NCBI GenBank assembly: GCA_041689935.1
Contig: JBDNFI010000057.1
Coordinates: 1 to 64,000 of the forward strand
Direction: 5' to 3'
Origin: CAXBDP01 sp041689935
GTDB taxonomy: Bacteria; Bacteroidota; Bacteroidia; Cytophagales; Cyclobacteriaceae
DNA length: 64,000 bases
The first letter of the stretch is position 1; every line of letters starts with the position of its first letter. The notes under the pieces are model-generated. The model did no database searches. It had not been told where the DNA came from and saw only the letters and a program-made list of their open reading frames with translations. The translations under genes were made by a program, and so were the position numbers. This document shows, one piece after another, positions 17,624-27,190 of the stretch.

Positions 17624-18158
17624 AGAAGAAGCAAAAGCACTATTGCTTGAAATGACAAAAGGTGGAAGCCTATTGAGACATGCAAGAAGTGTAGAACTGG
17701 TAATGGAAGCCTATGCACATAAACTTGGTGAAGATGCAGTAGAGTGGGCAATTGCTGGAATGCTACATGATGCAGACTATGAGGCCTTCCCAGACCAGCA
17801 CCCAGATGTGATAGTTGCGAAATTGCACGCAATGCGGGAGGATAAACTGGCTCATGCCATATCTGCCCACTATACCAAATGGGGAAAGGAATACACCAAC
17901 TTACTCGATAGGGCACTTGTCGCATGTGATGAGCTTACCGGATTCATAATAGCCTGTGCTCAGGTACGGCCAGAGGGAATTAACCAATTAGTGGTAAAAA
18001 GTGTAAAGAAAAAATTGAAGCAAAAATCATTTGCGGCAAGTGTAGATAGAGAAGAAATAAGAAAGGGAATAGAAATGCTTCAAGTTAATGAAGAGGAACA
18101 TATTGCCTTTATCATTGATGTTCTTGAGAAAAATAAAGAAGAATTAAAAATTGACTAA
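17607..18158 (+). CDS. HD domain-containing hydrolase
   Basis: The 183-residue helical protein has an early histidine (LLRHARSVE), the HD doublet in GMLHDADYEAF (about residues 51-61) and a later histidine (HAISAHYTKW), the metal-binding set of HD phosphohydrolases. Its substrate may be a nucleotide or similar phosphoester. It overlaps the Ppx/GppA gene by 17 bases and is convergent with a membrane protein gene 3 bases away. The coupling suggests a role in polyphosphate or alarmone turnover, but this is inference. Confidence 0.85.
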   Translation: MGKLSKEEAKALLLEMTKGGSLLRHARSVELVMEAYAHKLGEDAVEWAIAGMLHDADYEAFPDQHPDVIVAKLHAMREDKLAHAISAHYTKWGKEYTNLLDRALVACDELTGFIIACAQVRPEGINQLVVKSVKKKLKQKSFAASVDREEIRKGIEMLQVNEEEHIAFIIDVLEKNKEELKID

Positions 18159-18161
18159 GAC

Positions 18162-18530
18162 CTACCTGTAGCTTCGTTTATCTTGATTATCCTTATTTGC
18201 CATACCTGAAAACAAGCCGTTTAGAACAGAGAGAATCAAGCTAAAGGCTAAAGCCCACCAAAAATTTACTACCACAAAACTATCAATAAAATAGGCTGCA
18301 ATCATTACCATAAGGGCATTGATTACCAACAGAAAAAGCCCTAATGTAAAAATGGTTACTGGAATAGTTAATACAATAAGTAAAGGCCTAACTGTGGAGT
18401 TGAGAATAGCCAAAAAAGCTGCTACAATTAATGCAGCAAGATAATCTTCTACAGCAACTCCTGATAAGAGAAATGAGGATATTATGATGGCAATAGCTGA
18501 AATAACGAATCGGATAAGGAGATTGACCAT
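18162..18530 (-). CDS. YvlD/phage holin family 4-like integral membrane protein
   Basis: From the ATG at 18530 the product (MVNLLIRFVISAIAIII...) is about 122 residues with four membrane helices, including the family's ALIVAAFLAILNSTVRPLL segment. The open frame extends back to 18611, but the extra 27 residues (KEAGGESSISNS) are hydrophilic and not typical, so I use the internal start. The function of this widespread family is unknown. It is convergent with the HD hydrolase gene. Confidence 0.8.
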   Translation of the reverse strand: MVNLLIRFVISAIAIIISSFLLSGVAVEDYLAALIVAAFLAILNSTVRPLLIVLTIPVTIFTLGLFLLVINALMVMIAAYFIDSFVVVNFWWALAFSLILSVLNGLFSGMANKDNQDKRSYR

Positions 18531-18655
18531 GGTTGATAGATTTTGAATTAGGTGTAGGAGACTGTTCGAAATGGAACTCTCACCTCCCGCTTCTTTTTCA
18601 AATCTAAACAATTATTGGAAACAACTATTCTGTATTTGACTAAAAATTGATCTCG

Positions 18656-19288
18656 CTAAAAATTCAATCCATTATAATAAGAGGTAATTTTAACTAAATC
18701 AGATCGCTGATCTACTTTCAAATTGTTTCCTTTGATATAGTCTCTAACATTAGATGAATGATTATCCATAATACTTAGTAAAGCACTTCTTTTTTTATTA
18801 AAATCTTGAATTTCACCAGTTTTTACGTCTACAAAAAAATATTTGAAATCTAGGCGCTGATTATTAAAAAATGGTAACCCGCCGCCAATGTCAAACCATG
18901 AGTTATACATTGGAGAAGAGTCCGCCATTATAAACTCTCTAGCTAATAAAGTGAGATTACCCTCAAATAACACCTCAAAAAATATTGGTCTTTCATAACC
19001 ATCCGTTGTCATAAATGGCAATGAATAGAAATACCTGAAATCGCCAAAGGTTGCATCAAATATTTCGAAAAACTTTACTTGAAGGGATGAAAAAGTTTCG
19101 ATTCCTTGTCCTTTCATGACCTGAACAGCATTATTCTCTAAATCATATTTCAACTTCCCAATCACAGAATCACCTTCCATTAAAACAACCTTACCCGAGT
19201 GCCACAAATCTGAGGGAAATGTTTGGGATTGTGCCTGTAAAATAGAGCAAACTAAAAATACGATAATAAAAAAACTACCTTTATACAT
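18656..19288 (-). CDS. secreted protein of unknown function
   Basis: A clear signal peptide (FFIIVFLVCSILQAQSQ, cleavage near residue 20-22) precedes a 190-residue mature part of mixed beta and alpha character rich in Phe and Tyr. A segment near residues 30-55 (WHSGKVVLMEGDSVIGKLKY) looks like a beta-hairpin motif seen in many uncharacterised Bacteroidota exported proteins. No catalytic motif is recognised. It ends the ribBA unit, starting 6 bases after the ribBA stop, so it is probably cotranscribed. Confidence 0.7.
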   Translation of the reverse strand: MYKGSFFIIVFLVCSILQAQSQTFPSDLWHSGKVVLMEGDSVIGKLKYDLENNAVQVMKGQGIETFSSLQVKFFEIFDATFGDFRYFYSLPFMTTDGYERPIFFEVLFEGNLTLLAREFIMADSSPMYNSWFDIGGGLPFFNNQRLDFKYFFVDVKTGEIQDFNKKRSALLSIMDNHSSNVRDYIKGNNLKVDQRSDLVKITSYYNGLNF

Positions 19289-19293
19289 GAGTA

Positions 19294-20520
19294 CTATGAC
19301 TTAAATTGACCTAAAATATCGTGACCCATTTTATCACGTTTCGTTTGTAAATACTTTTCGTTGTGCGGATTTGGAGAAATTTCTATTGCTATGTTTTCTA
19401 CTATTTCCAATCCATAACCCATCAAACCGACGCGCTTCTTAGGATTATTCGTAATTAAGGACAATTTGGTTATGCCTAAATCCCGAAGTATTTGAGCACC
19501 AACGCCATAATCTCTGTGATCCATATTAAACCCAAGTGCCTCATTGGCTTGAACGGTATCCATTCCTTCTTCTTGAAGTTTGTAGGCTTTCAGCTTATTT
19601 ATTAAACCAATTCCTCTACCCTCTTGGTTCATATAAAGAACCACTCCTTTACCTGCTTTTTCAACCATTTCCATTGCAGCGTGTAATTGAGGGCCACAAT
19701 CGCAACGGCATGACCCGAAAATATCGCCCGTGACGCAGGATGAGTGCACTCTAACTAAAACTGGCTCTTCCTTATTCCATTTACCTTTTGTCAAGGCCAA
19801 GTGTGTTTCACCTGTACTTAATTGCTTGTATGCTATCAGATCAAAAGCGCCAAACTCCGTCGGTAATTGTACATCAATTAGTCTTTCGATCAGACTTTCT
19901 TTTTGTAACCTATACTCGATGAGATCTTTAATACTTATAATTTTAAGATTAAATTTTTCAGCTACTTTGAAAAGCTCTGGCAAGCGAGCCATTGTACCGT
20001 CCTCATTCATAATCTCGACCAAAACACCGGCAGGCTCAAATCCAGCAAGTCTGGCTATATCAATGGTTGCCTCAGTATGGCCTGCTCTACGAAGCACCCC
20101 ACCGCGCCTTGCGCGTAAGGGGAAAATATGACCAGGTTTGCCAAGTTCTTCTGGCTTGGTATCAGGATTTATAAGTGCTTGAATTGTCTTCGCTCTATCT
20201 GAGGCTGATATTCCAGTGGTGCAACCATGACCTCGCAGGTCAACTGATATTGTGAAAGGAGTCTCATGTAAAACCGTATTATGACTAACCATTAGGTCTA
20301 ATTGCAGCTCGTCGCATCGGTCTTCAATTAATGGAGCACAAATTAACCCTCTACCATGAGTAGCCATGAAGTTGATGATCTCTGGCGTTACGTTTCTGGC
20401 TGCAGTCAGAAAATCGCCTTCATTTTCTCTATCTTCATCATCGACTACGATAATAATCTCACCACTTCTAATGGCTTCCAAAGCCTCTTCAATTGTGTTT
20501 AATTTCGTCTGTTTACTCAT
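19294..20520 (-). CDS. ribBA: Bifunctional 3,4-dihydroxy-2-butanone 4-phosphate synthase / GTP cyclohydrolase II
   Basis: Residues 1-205 are DHBP synthase (DDEDRENEGDF at 27-37, THGRGLIC, HTEATIDIA at 148-156). Residues 206-408 are GTP cyclohydrolase II with the zinc cysteines C262, C273 and C275 (SCVTGDIFGSCRCDCG), the NQEGRGIG loop and YGVGAQILRDLG. The two activities open both branches of riboflavin synthesis. No FMN riboswitch is visible in the 99 bases upstream. A minus-strand promoter-like pair lies at 20543-20575. Confidence 0.97.
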   Translation of the reverse strand: MSKQTKLNTIEEALEAIRSGEIIIVVDDEDRENEGDFLTAARNVTPEIINFMATHGRGLICAPLIEDRCDELQLDLMVSHNTVLHETPFTISVDLRGHGCTTGISASDRAKTIQALINPDTKPEELGKPGHIFPLRARRGGVLRRAGHTEATIDIARLAGFEPAGVLVEIMNEDGTMARLPELFKVAEKFNLKIISIKDLIEYRLQKESLIERLIDVQLPTEFGAFDLIAYKQLSTGETHLALTKGKWNKEEPVLVRVHSSCVTGDIFGSCRCDCGPQLHAAMEMVEKAGKGVVLYMNQEGRGIGLINKLKAYKLQEEGMDTVQANEALGFNMDHRDYGVGAQILRDLGITKLSLITNNPKKRVGLMGYGLEIVENIAIEISPNPHNEKYLQTKRDKMGHDILGQFKS

Positions 20521-20542
20521 ATCTAATTTTCAATCTCGAAGG

Positions 20543-20575
20543 CAAATTTACTTTTTATTTCTTTCGGATGGTCAA
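20543..20575 (-). promoter_or_regulatory. predicted promoter for ribBA
   Basis: On the minus strand TTG (20573-20575), a 22-base spacer and TAAATTTG (20543-20550) fit the Bacteroidota pattern, with a slightly long spacer. The leader would be about 15-20 bases. Confidence 0.4.
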
Positions 20576-20619
20576 CCAACGTTCTTCTAACATGATTATA
20601 GCTACTGTGGTTCTGAAAA

Positions 20620-22542
20620 TTATCTTGCTACCACCACACCTAATTGTTTGGCTAATTCCATTTCGGTGATTTTATAGTTTTTATGGCGATTCATCAGTAT
20701 TACCGTGTCATCGTCTGAGCTCGAATTCTTTAGTTCAATCATGTTTTCTCTGATTAACATCTGGACTATTCTAAATTTTAATCTGAGAATATTAGTGAGT
20801 ACCATTTTATCTAAGATTTCAGATTCGTGCGGTATCAATATTTCATGCTGTTTCTTCCACCTATCACTTATTTCGTAGCGAGTACTTACCAGATCAATTA
20901 CAAGTTCGTTCAACTCTCCTTTTGTATTATCTATAAAATATTGAACATCAGGAACTCTGCCATTGGCTAATTCAATTTTATAGAGATTAATGATTTCAAC
21001 GTAGATTGGAGTGGTAAATTCTACATCGACTAAGCTTGCCAAAATAAAATCAGCAAGACTTCCCTCATCCTCCAATTCGTTGAATCCATAATTGATGAGT
21101 AACCGAACACTTTCTCTTTCTTGAAGTTTTATTACTTGTTCAAGACTGAAACCCGATTTCCCTTGATTTTCTGTATGATCTATAATTTCACTTGGAGAAA
21201 GTGGCAGATCTTGCTCTTCTCGATTCTTCGCCTTTCTCTGCTGAATCGTGATTTTATTCAACTCAGCAATGAGAATATCCTCTGAAATATCCAGCAGTTT
21301 GCTACATTCCTTGACATAAATAGTCCGTTTAATCGGGTCAGGAACTTTAGCAATACTTTCCACAATATTTCGAATGGTACCTGCTTTTTTTACAGGATCA
21401 TTTCCAGCTTCATCTAAATATAGCTTCGTTTTGAATGAAATGAAATCTTGGGACTCTTTCTCCAAATATTCTGCAAAGGCGGTGCTTCCTACCTTTCTGG
21501 AATAAGAATCTGGATCTTCGCTGGCAGGAAACATTACCACCCGCACATTCATATCTTGAGCCAAAATCATATCAATGCCACGAATGGAAGCTTTGATACC
21601 TGCCTCATCCCCGTCAAATAAAACGGTTATATTTTTGGTGAATCTGGAGATTAATCGAATTTGCTCTTCGGTTAAAGACGTTCCAGAAGAGGAAACTACA
21701 TTCTCCACTCCCGATTGATGCATGGATATTACATCGGTATATCCTTCTACCAAAAAGCAATTATCCGCATTTCTGATAGCGGCTTTTGCTTGAAACAGTC
21801 CGTAAAGAATTTTACTTTTATGATAGACAAACGACTCTGGGGAATTGATGTACTTAGGCTGTTTTTTATCTTTGGATAAGGTTCTAGCACCAAAACCAAC
21901 CACCTTACCAGAGGTGTTATGGATAGGGAACATTACGCGACCTCTGAATCGATCGTATTTCTTAGCCTCATTTACTAGGATTAAACCAGCCTTTTCGAGA
22001 ATATCTTCATTGTAAGAGTTCTCAATAGAAAGCTTCATCAAGTAATCCCACTGATCTACAGTATATCCTAGCTCAAACTTTCGGATCGTATTTTCGCTAA
22101 ATGCTCTTTCTTTAAAATAACTGAGCCCGATGGCTTTGCCATCCTCATTTTCCCAAAGCACCTTTTTGAAAACCTCATTGGCAAAATTGAGCACTATAAA
22201 AAGGCTTTCACGTTCATTTTGATGCAATTGCTCCTCAGGAGTACTTTCCCTTTCTTCTACCTCAATCCCATATTTACTGGCAAGAAATTTTAAGGAATCT
22301 ATATACGAAAGCCCTTCAATTTCTTCTATAAAAGTGATCGCATCGCCTGCCTTTCCGCAGCCGAAACATTTGAAAAATTGTTTGTTAGGAGCAACAGAAA
22401 ACGATGGTGATTTCTCATCATGAAAAGGGCAACAGGCCCACAGGTTTTGGCCTTTCTTTTTGAGCGACACGAAATCAGACACCACTTCTGTGATATCCAT
22501 TCTTTCTTTTATTTGATCAATCGTCTCTTTACTCAGGCTCAT
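20620..22542 (-). CDS. dnaG: DNA primase
   Basis: The 640-residue protein has an N-terminal CHC2 zinc finger (C38, H41, C59, C62 in CPFHDEKSPSFS and KCFGCGKAGD), the RNA polymerase core with TOPRIM residues E266 (LVEGYTDV) and D310 (LFDGDEAG), and a C-terminal helical DnaB-binding region. It makes RNA primers for replication. Its start is 206 bases from the divergent mrp gene. A TATTTTTG element on the minus strand at 22547-22554 lies 4 bases before the ATG, hinting at a nearly leaderless transcript. Confidence 0.97.
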   Translation of the reverse strand: MSLSKETIDQIKERMDITEVVSDFVSLKKKGQNLWACCPFHDEKSPSFSVAPNKQFFKCFGCGKAGDAITFIEEIEGLSYIDSLKFLASKYGIEVEERESTPEEQLHQNERESLFIVLNFANEVFKKVLWENEDGKAIGLSYFKERAFSENTIRKFELGYTVDQWDYLMKLSIENSYNEDILEKAGLILVNEAKKYDRFRGRVMFPIHNTSGKVVGFGARTLSKDKKQPKYINSPESFVYHKSKILYGLFQAKAAIRNADNCFLVEGYTDVISMHQSGVENVVSSSGTSLTEEQIRLISRFTKNITVLFDGDEAGIKASIRGIDMILAQDMNVRVVMFPASEDPDSYSRKVGSTAFAEYLEKESQDFISFKTKLYLDEAGNDPVKKAGTIRNIVESIAKVPDPIKRTIYVKECSKLLDISEDILIAELNKITIQQRKAKNREEQDLPLSPSEIIDHTENQGKSGFSLEQVIKLQERESVRLLINYGFNELEDEGSLADFILASLVDVEFTTPIYVEIINLYKIELANGRVPDVQYFIDNTKGELNELVIDLVSTRYEISDRWKKQHEILIPHESEILDKMVLTNILRLKFRIVQMLIRENMIELKNSSSDDDTVILMNRHKNYKITEMELAKQLGVVVAR

Positions 22543-22748
22543 TTTGCAAAAATACCTAAAAACATGAATCGGGAGGTTAAGGATTAAATGTATTTGTGTT
22601 TACAATCTCAATAATAGCATTTCCTCCTTCAAAGGAGAAAAAAACACACGAAAACCAAGATAAGTAAATTATTTACCATCAAGTTTGGTTAAGCATTTAC
22701 AATTAAAGAACTTAAATTGCACAAAGTTTTAGAGAATCGAAAAGAAGA

Positions 22749-23843
22749 ATGAAAATAACGAAGGAAATAATTTTAAAAGCTCTCGGTACAGTGGAGGATC
22801 CAGATCTTAAAAAAGATTTGGTTACATTAAATATGATTAGGGACTTGATTGTATCGGAGCAAAAAATATCGTTTCAGTTGGTATTGACTACTCCTGCTTG
22901 TCCCATGAAGGAAATCATCAAAAATGATTGCATTGCCGCGATTGAAAAGGCTGTAGGTACTGAACCTGAGATTGATATGGATGTAACTGCTGAAGTTACC
23001 AGTATAAGAAATGGAGCAAATTTTCTACCCAATGTGAAGAATATAATTGCCATTGCCTCTGGCAAAGGTGGCGTTGGCAAATCTACAGTAACTACAAACT
23101 TGGCCGTATCTTTGGCTAGGCAAGGTGCAAAGGTCGGCTTGATCGATGCTGATATTTCAGGGCCAAGTATTCCTACTATGTTCAACTGCGAGGCTGAGCA
23201 GCCAACATTAAAGCAAGTGGATGGTAAAAATTTGATCGTGCCAATTCAGCAATATGGAGTTAAACTGATATCCATAGGGTTTTTAGCTCCAGCTGAGAAT
23301 GCTGTGGTTTGGCGAGGTCCAATGGCAAGTTCAGCATTAAGGCAATTTTTTAACGACACTGATTGGGGCGAATTAGATTATCTGCTAATCGACCTCCCGC
23401 CTGGTACGAGCGACATTCATTTAACGATGGTACAATCGGTGCCTGTAACAGGTGTAGTGATCGTAACTACCCCACAAAAAGTGGCTTTAGCGGATGCTAA
23501 AAAAGGTTTAGCAATGTTTAAGCAACCTCAGATAAATGTACCCGTTTTGGGTGTAATAGAAAACATGGCCTATTTCACTCCAGAAGAACTACCAGACAAC
23601 AAATATTATATTTTTGGAACGGGGGGTGGAAAAAAATTGGCTTCTGACAATAACATCCCGTATCTTGGAGAAATACCTATAGTACAGAGTATTAGAGAAA
23701 GCGGCGACCTGGGATACCCAATAGTACTCAAAAATGATATTATTTCTCAGTCATTCCTCAGTTTGGCAGAGGAAGTTGCACGCCAAGTAGCCATTAGAAA
23801 TGCAAAAGGTGAAAAGACTAAAATAGTTGAATTAAAAGCTTGA
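22749..23843 (+). CDS. Mrp/NBP35 family iron-sulfur cluster carrier ATPase
   Basis: An N-terminal MIP18/DUF59-like domain (about 1-85, with PACPMKEI) is followed by a deviant Walker A P-loop (SGKGGVGKST, 104-113), the SIMIBI switch regions (DLPPGTSDIH) and the family's C-terminal part. Mrp proteins carry Fe-S clusters to apo-enzymes. The next gene encodes a NifU C-terminal-type scaffold in immediate succession, supporting a joint role in cluster delivery. The CxxC of some homologues is not evident here. The upstream 205-base gap is shared with divergent dnaG. Confidence 0.92.
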   Translation: MKITKEIILKALGTVEDPDLKKDLVTLNMIRDLIVSEQKISFQLVLTTPACPMKEIIKNDCIAAIEKAVGTEPEIDMDVTAEVTSIRNGANFLPNVKNIIAIASGKGGVGKSTVTTNLAVSLARQGAKVGLIDADISGPSIPTMFNCEAEQPTLKQVDGKNLIVPIQQYGVKLISIGFLAPAENAVVWRGPMASSALRQFFNDTDWGELDYLLIDLPPGTSDIHLTMVQSVPVTGVVIVTTPQKVALADAKKGLAMFKQPQINVPVLGVIENMAYFTPEELPDNKYYIFGTGGGKKLASDNNIPYLGEIPIVQSIRESGDLGYPIVLKNDIISQSFLSLAEEVARQVAIRNAKGEKTKIVELKA

Positions 23844-23845
23844 AA

Positions 23846-24118
23846 ATGAATACAACAACGAATATAAATCCAGAATTACTTGGGCGAATAGAAATGGCTC
23901 TTGACAGTATTAGACCCTATCTGCAAACGGATGGTGGCGATGTACGAGTATTAGATATTTCGGATGATATGGTTTTGTCTTTGGAATTATTAGGATCTTG
24001 TGGTACTTGCCCCATGTCAACCATGACATTGAAAGCCGGAGTTGAAGAGGCTGTAAAAAAGTCTGTTCCTGAAATTAAAGCCGTAACGGCAGTAAATTTG
24101 ACGCAGCCAGAATTCTGA
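23846..24118 (+). CDS. NifU C-terminal domain (Nfu-type) Fe-S scaffold
   Basis: The small protein has the Nfu layout: LDSIRPYLQTDGGDVRVLDI, then the cluster-binding C52-G-T-C55 in GSCGTCPMS. Two Nfu monomers bridge one 4Fe-4S cluster and hand it to targets. I use the ATG at 23846, just after the mrp stop; a TTG at 23840 overlapping that stop is an alternative. It is coupled to mrp. Confidence 0.92.
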   Translation: MNTTTNINPELLGRIEMALDSIRPYLQTDGGDVRVLDISDDMVLSLELLGSCGTCPMSTMTLKAGVEEAVKKSVPEIKAVTAVNLTQPEF

Positions 24119-24135
24119 TTTCCTCCGTCTTCATT

Positions 24136-27100
24136 ATGAATTTTTTAAAGCTACCTGTTTGTAAAATCGCCTTCTATACAAGCAGTTTTTTTATTTTACT
24201 TCTCAGCCAATTCCAAATTCAAGCACAAAGTGAATTTGATAAGGAATGTGGCATTACGTACTTTGAAGATATTCGCCAAAAGCGTTTTCCAGATAGAAAA
24301 TTCATATTGGAGTTTGAAAAATGGATGGACAAAAAGCAGGATGAGCGATTAAATAATTTTGGCCAAATACAACTTTTTTCAAACTTAGAAAAAATATATA
24401 CAATACCTGTAGTTGTGCATGTACTGCACAAAGGCGAAGGGTATGGCCAAGGTGCAAATATTCCTGATGAGCAGATAATTGCCCAACTTCAGATTATGAA
24501 TGAAGATTTCCGAAGGCAAAATGAAGATGCAAGCAATACTCCAGAACGCTTTTTGCCCGTGGCTGCGGATATCGGAATTGAATTTGTCTTAGCCGGCACT
24601 GATCCAGAGGGAAACCCAACAAATGGAATCACCAGAAAACAAGGCACACGTAACATCTGGGCTCAGGTAAATAGTCAAGAAATAAGTAACAATAGCTTTT
24701 GGCCATCTGAAGACTACCTCAATATATGGGTGGCAGATTTATCATTTGGTCTAATTGGTTGGGGGCAGTTTCCAGAGTCAGATTTACCTGGTCTTGATGA
24801 ATCACTTGGTAGAACTACCGATGGTGTAGTAGTAGATTTTGAGCTTTTTGGGTCGGGTGGAAATGCTAGACCAACTTCACTTGGCAGAACAGCCACGCAT
24901 GAGATTGGTCATTATTTTGGCTTGAGACATACCTGGGGTGATGGAGGTTGTGATGTAGATGACTTTTGCTTGGACACACCCAATATGAATAGTCCATCCT
25001 CCGGCTGCAATCCCGGAAGAGAAAGTTGTGGTGAAATCACCATGGTACAGAATTACATGGATTACTCAAGTGATGCATGTATGAATTTATTCACCCTCGA
25101 CCAAAAAGGGAGAATGCTAACGGTAATCGAAAATAGTCCAAGACGACAAAGTTTGCTCACCTCGCCAGGATTAATAAGTGCCAATGATAGCTTTACTGAC
25201 TTGAGCATAACAAGTCTTATTAGTCCCGATATTGCCACCTGCGAAAATGGATTTGAAGCATCGATCCGAATCAGAAATATTGGAACAGAGCCAATAACAA
25301 ATGCTAGCATAAGTCTCTACAATAACAACTCATTGATCGAAACTCACCAATTGACCCAAACGCTCAAGCCGGGTGATACGAGGATAATTTCCTATAGTCC
25401 GCTTTTTGTTTCAGAAAGAGGTATTCAATCCTTGAAATTCGCCATTGAAACAGTAAATGATGAAGCCGGTGATGATCAAGCTCAAAATAATATATTGCTA
25501 CACGAGGTGAATATTCCATTTCGTTCCAATTTACCTGTTTTTGAGACCTTTAATAATTTCCCTGCAAATTGGAGTACGTACAATCCAGACAAACTTTTTA
25601 CTTGGCAAATAAATTCTGCACCTTCTGTTACTGCTGGAAATCAAGCAATTGCCATGCAGTTCTTCATCCATGGTGAGGTGGTGATCGGAGCCAAAGATTT
25701 TTTACTTACTCCCTTGTTAGATTTCACTTCTGCCGATGCTCCCGAATTGTTTTTCAGGCATGCTTATGCATTGAAGAATGGTGCATTTTATGAAGATGAG
25801 CTTAAAATTGTTTATTCAACAGATTGCGGGCAAAGCTTCCCTGACAGTAATATTCTACTTCATTTGAAGGGGAGTCAATTAGCCACTACATCCTCCCGCA
25901 ACAACCAATTTGTGCCATCTAATGCACAACAATGGAGTGCTAGAACGATTGATTTAAGTATGCTTAGAGGGATGTCTGATATTCAAATTGCCTTTATTGG
26001 AATCAATGGTAGAGGCAATAATTTGTATTTAGACGATATAGCCATATTACCTGACCAAACGCCCCAAATCAATTTGAGTATATTGGCTGCCAATGAAATT
26101 AAACCCTTTTATTGCATAGGTGAAATAAGTTTTGATCTAAGCATCATAAATTTGAGTCCTTTCGATGTTAGGGGCATAGTGATAAATTATCAAATTGGCA
26201 ATGAAGCATTTAGCGAAACCTTAAATCAAGTAGAAATTGCTCCTTCAGGTGTTTATAATCATACTATTACTGCTAACGTTATTCAAATTGGCATTAATAA
26301 TCTCAGTATTTCAGTAAATCCTTTGGTGGGCAGTGATATTGATTTTAGCAACAATTTTATAGAGACGAAATTTGCGGTGTCTACCAGCACAGCACCAACA
26401 CCCTATCGGTATAATATTGAAAGCGATTTCCCTTCCGGCTGGTTAACATTTTCAACCCAAACCGATACCAAATGGACACTCAGTAATGCTCCTGATTTCA
26501 CACCTGAAAATGTTGCACTAAAACTTAATTTGCACGAAGCTAATGAATCGGGAAATGATTATTGGCTGATTTCTCCTGCATTTGATCTTTCAAGTTTGAA
26601 TGAGGCATCCTTCCATTTTAGGTTATCGTATGGAAAGAACAATCAGCCTGATGATGAAATTCAAGTATATGCAATTAGAGAATGTTCAGAGGAAAATGGC
26701 CTGCTCCTTTGGGAAAAGGAATGGATAGAAGAAGAAAGTGGAAATAGTGACCTATGGACACCTACTACCAGAGATGATTGGGAGAATGTTTATGTGTCTT
26801 TAAATGAAATAGCGGGAGGTGGGAATTACAGATTGGCCATAAAAGTAACTTCTGTTAATAATAACAATCTATACATTGATAATCTGGAATTATTTATTCA
26901 AGATATTCCTGAGCCAACTCGAATCCCAGATAACAGCTTCTATATTTACCCGAACCCAACAAACAGATTGCTAAATATTCTATTTGATCGGAATGAGCGA
27001 GAGGGTATTAAACTCACCTTATTCGATCTATCTGGCATTCCTTATTTCGAGCAATTTTACCCAAATACTTTAAACCAAACCTATACCTTGGACTTAACAA

Positions 27101-27177
27101 CTATTCCAATGGGAATGTATATTTTGCAAATTGAAGGTCAAGGCTTTAAAGAGGCAAAACGGATAATTAAAAACTAA
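24136..27177 (+). CDS. secreted M43 (pappalysin-type) zinc metalloprotease with type IX secretion sorting domain
   Basis: A signal peptide (about residues 1-31, ending FQIQAQS) is followed by an M43 catalytic domain with H255EIGH259YFGLRH265TW and a Met-turn region (NYMDYSSDACMNLF). Two or more beta-sandwich modules, including a CARDB-like and a MAM-like segment, fill residues about 350-910. The last 80 residues form a type A T9SS sorting domain (FYIYPNPTNRLLNI through GMYILQIEGQGF). The protein should be exported by Sec, moved across the outer membrane by T9SS, and released or anchored to degrade protein outside the cell. Its location behind the Fe-S genes appears incidental. Confidence 0.92.
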   Translation: MNFLKLPVCKIAFYTSSFFILLLSQFQIQAQSEFDKECGITYFEDIRQKRFPDRKFILEFEKWMDKKQDERLNNFGQIQLFSNLEKIYTIPVVVHVLHKGEGYGQGANIPDEQIIAQLQIMNEDFRRQNEDASNTPERFLPVAADIGIEFVLAGTDPEGNPTNGITRKQGTRNIWAQVNSQEISNNSFWPSEDYLNIWVADLSFGLIGWGQFPESDLPGLDESLGRTTDGVVVDFELFGSGGNARPTSLGRTATHEIGHYFGLRHTWGDGGCDVDDFCLDTPNMNSPSSGCNPGRESCGEITMVQNYMDYSSDACMNLFTLDQKGRMLTVIENSPRRQSLLTSPGLISANDSFTDLSITSLISPDIATCENGFEASIRIRNIGTEPITNASISLYNNNSLIETHQLTQTLKPGDTRIISYSPLFVSERGIQSLKFAIETVNDEAGDDQAQNNILLHEVNIPFRSNLPVFETFNNFPANWSTYNPDKLFTWQINSAPSVTAGNQAIAMQFFIHGEVVIGAKDFLLTPLLDFTSADAPELFFRHAYALKNGAFYEDELKIVYSTDCGQSFPDSNILLHLKGSQLATTSSRNNQFVPSNAQQWSARTIDLSMLRGMSDIQIAFIGINGRGNNLYLDDIAILPDQTPQINLSILAANEIKPFYCIGEISFDLSIINLSPFDVRGIVINYQIGNEAFSETLNQVEIAPSGVYNHTITANVIQIGINNLSISVNPLVGSDIDFSNNFIETKFAVSTSTAPTPYRYNIESDFPSGWLTFSTQTDTKWTLSNAPDFTPENVALKLNLHEANESGNDYWLISPAFDLSSLNEASFHFRLSYGKNNQPDDEIQVYAIRECSEENGLLLWEKEWIEEESGNSDLWTPTTRDDWENVYVSLNEIAGGGNYRLAIKVTSVNNNNLYIDNLELFIQDIPEPTRIPDNSFYIYPNPTNRLLNILFDRNEREGIKLTLFDLSGIPYFEQFYPNTLNQTYTLDLTTIPMGMYILQIEGQGFKEAKRIIKN

Positions 27178-27190
27178 GAAATGTTATAGT

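Noticed and set aside
18531..18611. N-terminal extension of the YvlD-like membrane protein
   Set aside because: The added 27 residues are hydrophilic and atypical for the family; the internal ATG at 18530 starts directly at the first membrane helix.
20521..20619. FMN riboswitch before ribBA
   Set aside because: The spacer is only 99 bases and shows none of the conserved FMN aptamer segments.
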